Positions 8,783 to 16,967 of a stretch of DNA of 64,000 bases are shown here, in pieces. The first letter of the stretch is position 1. Each line of letters starts with the position of its first letter. The stretch covers positions 62,001 through 126,000 of the forward strand of contig NZ_JAEKIS010000005.1 in the NCBI RefSeq assembly GCF_017311415.1. The letters are read 5' to 3'. The position numbers and the translations under genes are program-made. This DNA is from Salipiger abyssi (lineage in GTDB: Bacteria > Pseudomonadota > Alphaproteobacteria > Rhodobacterales > Rhodobacteraceae). The notes beneath the pieces are model-generated. The model worked only from the letters and a program-made list of their open reading frames with translations. It did not search any database and had not been told where the DNA came from.

Positions 8783-8980
8783 TTACAGCTCCAGCGTGCC
8801 GAGCACCCGGTTCTGCGGCAGGCGGGCCACTTCCATGCCGCCATCGGTGCGGCGCAGGTTGTAGCCGTAGCCGCGCATCCGGAACCGCCATTCGGTATCC
8901 GACAGCACCTTGGCGCGCTCGTTCAGAAGGAAATCGCGGACTTCGTTCATATCTTCGGTCAGCTTGTTATCTGCAAACAT
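8783..8980 (-). CDS. Small conserved hypothetical protein
   Basis: A 65-residue charged protein (MFADNKLTEDMNEVRDFLL...) with no membrane segment. Two ATGs occur in tandem. The one at 8980 is chosen because GGAG is then 6 nt upstream, while the codon at 8983 leaves only 3 nt. Codon use looks like that of neighbouring genes. No family was recognised. Confidence 0.6.
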   Translation of the reverse strand: MFADNKLTEDMNEVRDFLLNERAKVLSDTEWRFRMRGYGYNLRRTDGGMEVARLPQNRVLGTLEL

Positions 8981-9102
8981 CATACTCTCCATTGACCAGA
9001 ATTGACCTTACGTCGGCTTCGACTTTCGCGGTGAAATAAGGCGAAACTTGGCAACGGATGTGGATTTTTCTGGAATTGGAAACGGATCGTTTCCGGCACC
9101 TT

Positions 9103-10002
9103 TCACGCCTGAGTTTCCGGCCCCGCAGGCGAGATGCGCCGCTTCAGCACCGCCTCGCGCCAGGTGATGAACAGCACCGCGCCCATGATCACTGAACCGC
9201 CCGCGACCACCCAGATATCGACCGGTTCGGCGAAGAACACCGCCCCGAGCAACACCGACCAGACCAGTTGCAGGAAGGTGACCGGCTGCGTCACCGTCAC
9301 CGGCGCCGCGGCGAAGGCAAGCGTCATGGAATAATGCCCGCCGGTGGCGAAGCAGGCGACACCGAAGAGGATCGCCAGATCGGTCAGCGAGGGGGTGACC
9401 CAGACTGCCAGCGCAAAGGGCAAAAGCCCGATGGTCACCGCCACCGAGAGCAGCGCGACAACGATGGTCGCGCTCATCTCGCCCGAGACGATCTTGGCGA
9501 TCAGGTAGGAGATCGAGAACATGAAGGCCGTGGTCAGCATCGCGAAATGCCCGGGATCCAGCTCGCGGAACCCCGGTCGCAGGATCAGCAGCGCACCGCC
9601 CAGCGCCGCGACGATGGCCATGATGCGCCGCACCGCCAGCCGCTCACCTAGGAAAAACACGGCGAGGATCGTGACATAGACCGGCGTGAGATAGTTCATC
9701 GCCGTGACCTCGGCGATGGGGATGCGGGTCATGGCGAAAAACCAGCAGATCACCCCCAGCGTATGCACCGCCCCGCGCAGCGCCGTCAGCTTCATCTGTC
9801 GCCGTGTCAGCCGCAGCTCGCGCAGGCTGCGCCAGGCCGGCACGAGAAAGATCAGCCCAAGAAGGTAGCGCAGGAAAGCCGACTCGGCGGCGGGGACGCG
9901 CCCGCCCAGCGTCTTCACGAGGGCCGTGACGGTGACGAAGCAGAGTCCCGTCACGATCATCCAGAAAATCCCCCGGACGGGGGTCGATACGGCGGTGGTC
10001 AT
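9103..10002 (-). CDS. EamA/DMT family transporter
   Basis: A 299-residue inner membrane protein with about ten hydrophobic segments in two related halves of five, the EamA (drug/metabolite exporter) architecture. Recognisable pieces are FLRYLLGLIFLVPAW and AVFFLGERLAVRRI in the first half, and YSMTLAFAAAPVTVTQPVTFLQLVWSVLLGAVFF in the second. The substrate cannot be read from sequence; metabolite or amino acid efflux is typical. The frame stays open upstream, but ATG 10002 gives the normal length. The ribosome site is weak. Confidence 0.86.
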   Translation of the reverse strand: MTTAVSTPVRGIFWMIVTGLCFVTVTALVKTLGGRVPAAESAFLRYLLGLIFLVPAWRSLRELRLTRRQMKLTALRGAVHTLGVICWFFAMTRIPIAEVTAMNYLTPVYVTILAVFFLGERLAVRRIMAIVAALGGALLILRPGFRELDPGHFAMLTTAFMFSISYLIAKIVSGEMSATIVVALLSVAVTIGLLPFALAVWVTPSLTDLAILFGVACFATGGHYSMTLAFAAAPVTVTQPVTFLQLVWSVLLGAVFFAEPVDIWVVAGGSVIMGAVLFITWREAVLKRRISPAGPETQA

Positions 10003-10064
10003 GTAGATGACTGTTAGCGTACCTCCGGCGCAGCGCAAGGCGAAAGCGCCGCCGCCGCCACGTC

Positions 10065-10658
10065 TTAGCCCGTGATCAGCTTCGCCGCGATGGCCCACAT
10101 GGTCAGCCCGATCCCCAGATCGAGGGCCCGCCAGGCAGCGGGTCGGGCAAAGACCGGCGCCAGCGCCCGGGCACCGTAACCGAGGGTAAAGAAGAACACG
10201 ACCGAGGCGCTCATGGCGCCCAGCGCAAAGCCCGTGCGGTTGTCGTACTGCGCCGAGACCGCGCCCAAAAGCACCACCGTGTCGAGATAGACATGCGGGT
10301 TGAGCCAGGTCAGCGCCAGGCAGGTCAGTAGCGCCGCACGCAGGCCGCCGGCGGCGACCCCGGCGCGCAGGCTCTCGCCGCCGCGCCAGGCGGAATAGAG
10401 CGTGCGCGCGCCGTACCAGAGCAGGAAGCCCGCACCGAGCCAGCGCATCGCCGCCTCCAGCCCCGGCAGCGCGGCGGTGAGCGAGCCGAACCCCGCGACC
10501 CCGGCGGCGATCAGCACCGCGTCCGAGAGCGCGCAGAGCAGGCAGACCGCAAAGACATGCGCACCGGACAGCCCCTGCCGCAGCACAAAGGCGTTCTGCG
10601 CGCCGATGGCCAGGATCAGCGAAAGCCCCAGCGCAAATCCCGATATTGCCGCCTGCAT
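10065..10658 (-). CDS. argO: LysE/ArgO family amino acid exporter
   Basis: A 197-residue membrane protein with about six hydrophobic segments. The N-terminal LILAIGAQNAFVLRQGL and central LTWLNPHVYLDTVVLLG motifs are diagnostic of the LysE/ArgO branch, which exports basic amino acids. It is divergent from an ArgP-type LysR regulator, the standard genetic arrangement for this pair, which supports arginine or lysine export controlled by that regulator. Confidence 0.88.
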   Translation of the reverse strand: MQAAISGFALGLSLILAIGAQNAFVLRQGLSGAHVFAVCLLCALSDAVLIAAGVAGFGSLTAALPGLEAAMRWLGAGFLLWYGARTLYSAWRGGESLRAGVAAGGLRAALLTCLALTWLNPHVYLDTVVLLGAVSAQYDNRTGFALGAMSASVVFFFTLGYGARALAPVFARPAAWRALDLGIGLTMWAIAAKLITG

Positions 10659-10760
10659 GTCCCTGCCCTGCCTTTTGTATTTGCTCTTGCGAGGGGCGGC
10701 CTAGCACGAGGCAGCCGAAATACCCTAGTTAAAGAATTTCTACTCTGTTAAGATTTTCTA
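10659..10760. promoter_or_regulatory. argO-argP divergent control region
   Basis: A 102-bp gap between divergent start codons. The half next to argP is AT-rich (CCCTAGTTAAAGAATTTC then TCTGTTAAGATTTTCTAATG). It contains several T-N11-A spacings, the loose LysR-type recognition pattern. The exact operator is not resolved. Confidence 0.45.
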
Positions 10761-11639
10761 ATGTCATTCGACCCCGCTCAGCTTGCCGCGCTCGACGCGG
10801 TCCTGCGTCTCGGCGCCTTCGAGGCGGCGGCGCGTGCGCTGCATGTGACGCCCTCGGCGGTGTCGCAGCGGATCAAGGCGCTGGAGGACCGGATCGGCAC
10901 CGCGCTGATCCAGCGCGGCAGCCCCTGCACGGCAACGCCCGCCGGGGCGCGGCTGGCGCGGCACGCTTCGGACATCGCGCTGCTCGACGCGGCGCTGGCA
11001 CGCGATCTGGCGCTGCCCGGCACCCCGGCCCGGCTGCGGCTCGCGGTCAATGCCGACAGTCTCGCGGTCTGGTTCCTGCCGGCCCTCGCCGGGCAGGAGA
11101 TGCTCTTCGATATCGCGCTCGACGACGAGTCGCATTCCGCCGACTGGCTGCGCCGGGGCGAGGTCTCGGCGGCGATCACTGCCCATGCGCGCCCGGTGCA
11201 GGGCTGCGACAGCCTCCCTCTCGGCTGGCTGCGCTATATCGCGACCTGTTCGCCGGAGTACATGGCGCGGCATTTCCCCGACGGCGCCGATGCGGCAACG
11301 CTCGCCTCCGCGCCCATGCTGCAATTCAACGCCAAGGATTCGCTTCAGCACGATTGGCTGCGCGAGGTGACCGGACAGGCGCTGTCTCCGCCTGTGCACC
11401 GCCTGCCCTCCTCACAGGGCTTTGTCGAGGCAGCGCGGCTCGGGCTTGGCTGGGGGCTGAACCCGGAGGCGCTGGTCTCCGAACCCCTTGCCCGTGGCGA
11501 ACTGGTGGCGCTGTTGCCGGGCCATCCGCGCGAGGTTGCGCTTTACTGGCAGGTCAACCGGCTGGTGGCCGGCGCGCTGACGCCGCTCACCCGCGCGGTG
11601 CGGGCGGCGGCGGCGAAGGCGCTGGTCCCGCCGGAATAA
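10761..11639 (+). CDS. argP: LysR-type regulator ArgP
   Basis: A 292-residue LysR protein. The winged helix-turn-helix spans about residues 5-60 (FEAAARALHVTPSAVSQRIKALEDRIGTALIQRG) and is followed by the two-lobe effector domain. LMAxTPAG-like (CTATPAGARLARH) and SSQGFVEAARLGLGWGLNP match ArgP/IciA. It is expected to activate the divergent exporter when arginine or lysine accumulates. The ATG lies directly after the AT-rich intergenic region. Confidence 0.88.
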   Translation: MSFDPAQLAALDAVLRLGAFEAAARALHVTPSAVSQRIKALEDRIGTALIQRGSPCTATPAGARLARHASDIALLDAALARDLALPGTPARLRLAVNADSLAVWFLPALAGQEMLFDIALDDESHSADWLRRGEVSAAITAHARPVQGCDSLPLGWLRYIATCSPEYMARHFPDGADAATLASAPMLQFNAKDSLQHDWLREVTGQALSPPVHRLPSSQGFVEAARLGLGWGLNPEALVSEPLARGELVALLPGHPREVALYWQVNRLVAGALTPLTRAVRAAAAKALVPPE

Positions 11640-11647
11640 AAACCGGC

Positions 11648-12817
11648 TCAGCCCACCTGACGCCCGTGGCTCCAGACGCCGCGAATGACCGGCACGCCGT
11701 CGAGATGCGCGACGCGCACCAGATCGGCGAAAAGCCCCTCGGCGATCACGCCCCGATCGTCGAGCCCGGTGGCCCGCGCCGGCGTGGCCGTGACCGTGGC
11801 AATCGCGCGCGGCAGATCGCCCCAGAGATCGGCGAGCTGGAACGCCGCCGTCATCAGCGCCGAGGGCACATAGTCCGAGGACAGGATGTCGAGCAGCCCC
11901 TTCCCGGCCAGTTCCGCCGCCGCCACATTGCCGGAATGCGAGCCGCCCCGGATCAGGTTCGGCGCGCCCATCATCACCGCGATGCCATGATCGTGACAGG
12001 CCTGCGCCGCCTCCACCGTGGTGGGAAACTCCGCCAGGCGAATGCCATGGCCTGCGCTCACCGCCACATGCTCGGCGGTTGTGTCGTCATGGCTGGCCAG
12101 CACCGCGCCCAGCCGCTTTGCCGCCGCCACAGCACCCGCCTCATGCGCGGCGCCCAGCCGCGCGCGCAGCGACTTCTGATGCGCCACATGGTCGGCGAAT
12201 TCGCTCTCCGACAACCCGTGCTTGCCGCAGACATAATCCTTCAGCTTCGTAAGATCGCGGAACTGCCGCTGCCCCGGCGTGTGATCCATGATCGACAGGA
12301 TGCCCACCCGGTCGGCCTCGCCGAACTCCGCCAGCTCGTCGAGCAGCGTTTCCGAACAGATCTCGGCGCGCAGGTGCAGGAAATGGCTGATCCTCAGCAT
12401 GCCTTTCGCCCGCGCCTGCATCAGTTCGCTGGCCAGCGCGCGGGCGTATTTGCGGTAATCGGTGCGCGCCTCGACAACCGAGCCCGCGCGCATCGCGTCG
12501 AACACCGTGGTGATGCCCACAGAGGCCAGCTCGCCGTCATGCGCCAGGATCGCCGCCGCATGCGGCCAGTCGACCTTGGGGCGCGGCCGGATATGGCGTT
12601 CGAGATTGTCGGTGTGCAGCTCGATCAGGCCGGGAATGATCAGATCGCCCTCGCAATCCACAGCCCCCGCCGGCGCTGCGCCCTGCTCCACCGCCGCGAT
12701 CCGCCCGTCGCGGATCAGCACGCTGCCCCGGATCACCTCGCGCTCCAGCACGATCCGCGCATTGGCCAGCGCCAGCTCGCCCGTTGCCTGGATGTGGCCC
12801 ATACTCATCTCACCCAT
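11648..12817 (-). CDS. phnM: RPnTP diphosphatase PhnM, copy 1
   Basis: A 389-residue amidohydrolase-fold enzyme of the C-P lyase pathway. It releases pyrophosphate from alpha-D-ribose 1-phosphonate 5-triphosphate. The metal-binding start LIIPGLIELHTDNLERH, the later SHDDTTAEHV, MMGAPNLIRGGSHSGN and LSSDYVPSAL are all PhnM hallmarks. It is on the same strand as phnG-N but is separated from phnN by an opposite-strand gene, so it has its own promoter. A second PhnM lies at 20019-21200. Start codons at 12808 and 12802 are alternatives to 12817. Confidence 0.92.
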   Translation of the reverse strand: MGEMSMGHIQATGELALANARIVLEREVIRGSVLIRDGRIAAVEQGAAPAGAVDCEGDLIIPGLIELHTDNLERHIRPRPKVDWPHAAAILAHDGELASVGITTVFDAMRAGSVVEARTDYRKYARALASELMQARAKGMLRISHFLHLRAEICSETLLDELAEFGEADRVGILSIMDHTPGQRQFRDLTKLKDYVCGKHGLSESEFADHVAHQKSLRARLGAAHEAGAVAAAKRLGAVLASHDDTTAEHVAVSAGHGIRLAEFPTTVEAAQACHDHGIAVMMGAPNLIRGGSHSGNVAAAELAGKGLLDILSSDYVPSALMTAAFQLADLWGDLPRAIATVTATPARATGLDDRGVIAEGLFADLVRVAHLDGVPVIRGVWSHGRQVG

Positions 12818-12861
12818 GTCCTGCCCTTTGCTCCGTCATCATTCCGTGACATGAGACGCTT

Positions 12862-13557
12862 ATGTCCGCGCCCATGACCGATTATTCCCGTTTCGCGATC
12901 TACTACGCGCCCGAGCCCGGGCCCTTTGCCGAGTTCTGCGCAAGCTGGCTCGGCTGGGATGCCGCAACCGGTACGCTCCGCGCCCATCCCGAGCTGCCCG
13001 GCCTGCCGCGCCCGGTGGCCGAGATCACCGCCACGCCGCGCAAATACGGCTTTCACGGCACGCTGAAGCCGCCCTTCCGCCTCACCGGCAGCCGCGCCGC
13101 GCTGGAGGCCGATCTGGCCGCGCTCGCCGCCCGGCTTGCCCCCGCCGAGATGCCGGGGCTGACCCTGTCGCGGCTCGGCTCGTTCCTCGCGCTGACGCCC
13201 GAGGGCGACACCACGGCCCTCGCCGCGCTCGCCGCCGAGACGGTGCGCGCACTCGACACGCACCGCGCCCCGCCCACCGAGGCCGAGCTGGAGCGCCGCC
13301 GCAAGGCGCGGCTCTCGCCCGCGCAGGAAGACAACCTCGCGCGCTGGGGCTATCCGTATGTGATGGAGGAGTTCCGCTTCCACCTCACCCTGTCGGGCCG
13401 GCTCTCCGCCGAGGATGCCACGCAAACCGCCGAGGCCCTGGAGCCGGTGCTGGCGCCGCTGCTGCCTCGCCCCTTCCGGGTCGGCGCGCTGGTGCTCTTT
13501 GGCGAGGCACCGGACGGGCGGTTCCACATCCTGCACCGCTACGTCCTCGCCGGCTGA
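12862..13557 (+). CDS. Putative phosphonate metabolism protein, DUF1045 (2H phosphoesterase-like)
   Basis: A 231-residue soluble protein of the family known only as phosphonate-operon protein (DUF1045). Two H-x-T-L motifs are visible, HGTLK (around residue 70) and HLTLS (around residue 173). This is the signature of 2H phosphoesterases, which open cyclic phosphates. No phnP (5-phosphoribosyl 1,2-cyclic phosphate phosphodiesterase) is found in the window, so this protein is a candidate for that step. That is inference. It is divergent from phnM (44 bp gap), and its 3' end overlaps the 3' end of phnN by 19 nt. A second in-frame ATG at 12874 is possible. Confidence 0.85.
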   Translation: MSAPMTDYSRFAIYYAPEPGPFAEFCASWLGWDAATGTLRAHPELPGLPRPVAEITATPRKYGFHGTLKPPFRLTGSRAALEADLAALAARLAPAEMPGLTLSRLGSFLALTPEGDTTALAALAAETVRALDTHRAPPTEAELERRRKARLSPAQEDNLARWGYPYVMEEFRFHLTLSGRLSAEDATQTAEALEPVLAPLLPRPFRVGALVLFGEAPDGRFHILHRYVLAG

Positions 13558-14081
13558 AGCAGCGCAAGGAGCCGCGTCACGGCCTCGTCGAGCGCGCCGG
13601 AATTGTCGATCTCATGCACCGCCAGCCCTTCGGGCAGCGCCGCGCCCTGACGCGCCAGCCTGCGGGCGATGTCCTCGACCGTCTCGCGCCCCCGGTCGGC
13701 AAGCCGCTCCGCCAGAACCTCCGGTCGCGCGGTGACATGCAGCGCCGCCATGCCGGGAAACCGCGCCATCGCCTGCGGCAGGACCGCGCGCGACAGGTTG
13801 CAGAGCACCGGGTGCCCCTGCGCCAGCACCGTGTCGACCGTGGCCGGCACCCCGTAGCGCAGCCCATGCGCGGCCCAGTGCAGCGCGAAATCCCCCGCCG
13901 CCAGCCGCGCGTCGAATTCGGCCTCGCTCACGCCGTCGAAATCCTCGCCGCCGGCGTTGGCCGGGCGCGTGATCACGCGCCGCGCCAGATGCAGCCCGGG
14001 CAACCGCGCCGCCGCCGCTTCCATCAGCGTGTCCTTGCCGGCACCCGAAGGCCCGACCACCGCGTAAAACCGCCCCGTCAT
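13539..14081 (-). CDS. phnN: Ribose 1,5-bisphosphate phosphokinase PhnN
   Basis: A 180-residue P-loop kinase (guanylate kinase-like) that makes PRPP from ribose 1,5-bisphosphate, the last salvage step of the C-P lyase pathway. The Walker A motif is GPSGAGKDT near the N-terminus; RRVITRPANAGGEDF and the lid region with LADRGRET follow. ATG 14081 overlaps the phnL stop by 4 nt, giving translational coupling at the end of the phnGHIJKLN operon. Confidence 0.93.
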   Translation of the reverse strand: MTGRFYAVVGPSGAGKDTLMEAAAARLPGLHLARRVITRPANAGGEDFDGVSEAEFDARLAAGDFALHWAAHGLRYGVPATVDTVLAQGHPVLCNLSRAVLPQAMARFPGMAALHVTARPEVLAERLADRGRETVEDIARRLARQGAALPEGLAVHEIDNSGALDEAVTRLLALLQPART

Positions 14082-14761
14082 GCCGCCTGCGCCGGTGCAA
14101 AGCCGCTCACATCCACCTCGCGGTCGCAAACCTGCGCCCGCGCCTCGGCATCGTGAAAGATCCCCACGATGGCGGCGCCGCGCGCCTTGGCCTCCGCGAT
14201 CAGCGCCAGCACCACCGCGCGGTTGGTGGCGTCGAGGCTGGCCGTTGGCTCGTCGAGCAGCATCGCCGGAAACAGATGCGCAAAGCCGCGCGCGATGTTC
14301 ACCCGCTGCTGCTCGCCGCCTGAAAAGGTCGTTGGCGACAGCGTCCAGAGCCGCTCCGGCACATTGAGCCGCGCCAGCAGATCCCGGGCGCGTGCCTCTG
14401 CCTCAGCATGTGAGCCGCCCGCCGCCAGCACCGGCTCGGCCACCACATCGAGCGTCGGCACCCGTGGCACCACGCGCAGGAACTGGCTGACATAGCCCAG
14501 CACCTCGCGCCGCATCCTCAGGATCTCGCGCGGCTCGGCCCGGGCGACGTCCACATCGCCCACCCGGATCGCCCCGCCGCCGGCCAGGTAATTGCCATAG
14601 ATCATCCGCATCAGCGTGGATTTGCCCGCGCCGGAATTGCCCACCAGCGCCACGCATTCCCCCGGCGCCACCGAGAGCGCCGCCCCCGCCATCACCGGGA
14701 TCACCGCATCGCCCTGATTGTGCAGGACAAAGCTCTTCGACACATCGCTCAGCTCGATCAT
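14078..14761 (-). CDS. phnL: C-P lyase ABC-type ATPase PhnL
   Basis: A 227-residue ABC ATPase required by the C-P lyase core; it is not a transporter. Walker A GNSGAGKST, signature FSGGEQQRV and Walker B AMLLDEPTASLD are all present. The start at 14761 has an AGAGAAGAAG ribosome site that overlaps a repeat element filling the 65-bp gap to phnK. Confidence 0.93.
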   Translation of the reverse strand: MIELSDVSKSFVLHNQGDAVIPVMAGAALSVAPGECVALVGNSGAGKSTLMRMIYGNYLAGGGAIRVGDVDVARAEPREILRMRREVLGYVSQFLRVVPRVPTLDVVAEPVLAAGGSHAEAEARARDLLARLNVPERLWTLSPTTFSGGEQQRVNIARGFAHLFPAMLLDEPTASLDATNRAVVLALIAEAKARGAAIVGIFHDAEARAQVCDREVDVSGFAPAQAA

Positions 14762-14766
14762 GATCT

Positions 14767-14822
14767 TCTTCTCTTTGCAAAATACGCGGGGGAGCGCGCC
14801 CCGGCGCGCGAGGGGCAACGCC
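14767..14822. repeat. Dispersed intergenic element, copy 1 (phnK-phnL gap)
   Basis: On the plus strand: TCTTCTCTTTGCAAAATACG, then a GC-rich tail with AGCGCGCCCCGGCGCGCGA and GGGGCAACGCCCC, both self-complementary. The first part recurs at 32775-32794 and the tail recurs at 34560-34597. It supplies the phnL ribosome site on the minus strand. Confidence 0.6.
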
Positions 14823-14826
14823 CCAT

Positions 14827-15597
14827 TCAGACCTGCAACACGCTCGATACAAGCAATTGCGTATAACCGTGCTGCGGATCGTCCAGCACCTGATCGGTGA
14901 GCCCGGTCTCGACCACATGGCCGCCCTTCATCACCATCAGCCGGTCGGCAAGCAGCCGCACCACCGCCAGATCGTGGGTGACAATGATGGCGCTCAGCCC
15001 CATCTCGCGCACCAGCCCGCGCAGAAGATCCAGCAGCCGCGCCTGCACCGAGACATCAAGCCCGCCGGTGGGCTCGTCCATGAACACAAGCCTCGGGCCG
15101 GTCACCAGATTGCGCGCGATCTGCAAGCGCTGTTGCATGCCACCGGAAAAGGCGCGCGGGCGGTCGTCCACCCGGTCGGCGGCGATCTCCACCCGGCCCA
15201 GCCAGTCAACCGCCTGCTCGCGGATCTGACCGTAATGCCGGGCGCCCACCGCCATCAGCCGCTCGCCCACATTGGCCCCGGCACTCACCCCCATGCGCAG
15301 CCCGTCGCGCGGGTTCTGATGCACAAAGGCCCAGTCGGTGCGCCCCAGCATCCGCCGCGCCGGTTCCGACATGGTCAGCACATCGCGCGGCCCCTCGGCG
15401 CGGGTGTCGAAGATCACCTCGCCCGCATCGGGGCTCAGATGCCCGGCAAGGCAGCTCAGCAGGGTCGATTTGCCCGAGCCGCTCTCGCCCACGATCCCCA
15501 TCACCTCGCCGGGCCAGAGATCGAAACTCACATCGCCGCAGCCCAGCCGCGCGCCATAGCGTTTGGTAACGCCCTTCACCTGCAACAGCGGTGTCAT
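14827..15597 (-). CDS. phnK: C-P lyase ABC-type ATPase PhnK
   Basis: A 256-residue ABC ATPase that docks on the PhnGHIJ core complex in the known system. It has Walker A GESGSGKST, a PhnK-type Q-loop region (DWAFVHQNPRDGLRMGVSAG), signature FSGGMQQRL and Walker B LVFMDEPTGGLD. Its start overlaps the phnJ stop by 4 nt. Confidence 0.94.
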   Translation of the reverse strand: MTPLLQVKGVTKRYGARLGCGDVSFDLWPGEVMGIVGESGSGKSTLLSCLAGHLSPDAGEVIFDTRAEGPRDVLTMSEPARRMLGRTDWAFVHQNPRDGLRMGVSAGANVGERLMAVGARHYGQIREQAVDWLGRVEIAADRVDDRPRAFSGGMQQRLQIARNLVTGPRLVFMDEPTGGLDVSVQARLLDLLRGLVREMGLSAIIVTHDLAVVRLLADRLMVMKGGHVVETGLTDQVLDDPQHGYTQLLVSSVLQV

Positions 15598-16472
15598 GCC
15601 AGTTCCTCCGCCAAATCCTCGCCCGAAAGCCGCCCGCGATGCCCTTCGGCCCGCCGCGTAGAGCAGAAATCCGTGTCCGAGCAGACGAACATCCGCCCGC
15701 CTGCGTCGTCCACGATCACCTCGTCAAGATAGCTCGTCGCGCAGCCGCAGAGATCGCAGGGGTGATCGGCCTTACTGGCCTCAAACGGGTAATCCTCGAA
15801 ATCGAGGCTCACGACCTGCGTATAGGGCGGGATCGCATATATCCGCTGTTCGCGCCCGGCGCCGAAAAGCTGGACCGCGGCGCTTTCCAGCCGCGGGTTG
15901 TCGAATTTCGGGATCGGCGACGGGTCCATCACGTAGCGCCCCTCCACCTGGACCGGATAGGCATAGGCGGTGGAGATCTCGCCGTTATGGGCGATGTCCT
16001 CGTAGAGTTTCACATGCATGAGCCCGTATTCCTCGAGCGCGTGCATCTTGCGGGTCTCGGTCTCGCGCGGTTCGAGAAAGCGCAGCGGCTCGGGGATCGG
16101 CACCTGATAGACGAGGATCTGCCCTTCGGCGAGCGGCGTCTCGGGGATGCGGTGGCGGGTCTGGATGAGGCTGGCCTCCTCAGTATGTTCGGTCACCGCC
16201 ACCTGCGCGGTGCGCTGAAAGAACTTGCGGATCGAGACGGCGTTTGTGGTGTCGTCGGCGCCCTGGTCGATGACCTTGAGCGTGTCCGCAGGGGTCAGGC
16301 AGGCGGCGGTGACCTGCACGCCGCCGGTGCCCCAGCCATAGGGCATGGGCATCTCGCGGCTGGCAAAGGGCACCTGATAGCCGGGGATCGCCACGCCCTT
16401 GAGGATCGCACGGCGGATCATCCGCTTGGTCTGCTCGTCGAGATAGGCGAAATTATAGGCTGTCTCAGTCAT
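15594..16472 (-). CDS. phnJ: C-P lyase catalytic subunit PhnJ
   Basis: A 292-residue radical-SAM-type enzyme that breaks the carbon-phosphorus bond of ribose-1-phosphonate 5-phosphate. The cluster region is intact: C239, C242, C264 and C270, plus C244, in DHPCDLCGC and CSDTDFCSTRR. The spacing matches the E. coli ligands C241, C244, C266 and C272 with a shift of two. The N-terminal YAYLDE-like opening (YNFAYLDEQTKRMIRR) is also typical. It overlaps the end of the DUF559 gene by 8 nt, so that insertion preserved coupling. Confidence 0.95.
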   Translation of the reverse strand: MTETAYNFAYLDEQTKRMIRRAILKGVAIPGYQVPFASREMPMPYGWGTGGVQVTAACLTPADTLKVIDQGADDTTNAVSIRKFFQRTAQVAVTEHTEEASLIQTRHRIPETPLAEGQILVYQVPIPEPLRFLEPRETETRKMHALEEYGLMHVKLYEDIAHNGEISTAYAYPVQVEGRYVMDPSPIPKFDNPRLESAAVQLFGAGREQRIYAIPPYTQVVSLDFEDYPFEASKADHPCDLCGCATSYLDEVIVDDAGGRMFVCSDTDFCSTRRAEGHRGRLSGEDLAEELA

Positions 16473-16806
16473 CGTTCAGCGCCTCTTCGATGGTTGTCAG
16501 CGCGCCCGCGAGATCGGCACAGACCGCGTCTTCGGCCAGCCACAGCACGCGCCAGCCGCGCGCCCGCAGCCCGGTATGCATCTCCTGCGCCTCGGTGCGC
16601 AGGGTGGCGCTGTCGTAAAGCGCCACCGCCAGCCGCCTCTTTGCGCAGACAAACGGCAGCAGCCACGGCCCCACCGGCGCCTGGCGCCGGAACTTCGCAC
16701 CGCCCAGTTGCCGCCGGCGCAGCGCCTGCCAAAGCAAAGCCTCCGCCGGCGTCGGCACCTGCCGCAGGATCCGCGCGTCATAGGTCTGGAAAAAGCTCTG
16801 CCGCAT
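16465..16806 (-). CDS. DUF559 (Vsr-like endonuclease fold) protein inserted in the phn operon
   Basis: A 113-residue protein of the DUF559 family, which shares the very-short-patch-repair endonuclease fold. The visible family pattern is LRQVPTPAEALLWQALRRRQLGGAKFRRQAPVGP, then VCAKRRLAVALYDSATLRTEAQEMHTGLRARGWRVLWL. The usual acidic catalytic position (family E/D in the second block, normally ...AVELDG...H) reads AVALYDSA here, so activity may be lost. It sits between phnI and phnJ, which are normally adjacent, with twin hairpin repeats on the phnI side. It is probably a mobile or domesticated module, and a role in phosphonate metabolism is unlikely. Confidence 0.85.
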   Translation of the reverse strand: MRQSFFQTYDARILRQVPTPAEALLWQALRRRQLGGAKFRRQAPVGPWLLPFVCAKRRLAVALYDSATLRTEAQEMHTGLRARGWRVLWLAEDAVCADLAGALTTIEEALNDD

Positions 16807-16845
16807 GGCCCGGCCTCCGCTGCCGCTCTCCATCCCCCTCCCAAA

Positions 16846-16940
16846 CCCTCCCCCGATCCGGGGGAGGGCCCGACAGCAGGCTGACGGCACCAAGGTTAAC
16901 GCCGGGTTTCCAAAGCTCCCTCCCCCGGCACGGGGGAGGG
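16846..16940. repeat. Paired hairpins next to the DUF559 gene
   Basis: Two copies of the same 9-bp arms, CCCTCCCCC / GGGGGAGGG, at 16846-16868 (loop GATCC) and 16918-16940 (loop GGCAC), separated by 49 bp. They lie in the 161-bp gap between the phnI stop and the DUF559 start. A REP-like element accompanying the DUF559 gene is the simplest reading. Confidence 0.7.
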
Positions 16941-16967
16941 CTGGGGAGGGGGACAGCGACACGCACG

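Noticed and set aside
9103-10707. Fusion of the EamA transporter with an upstream reading frame over argO
   Set aside because: The added segment is the out-of-frame shadow of argO; the EamA homology begins at 10002.
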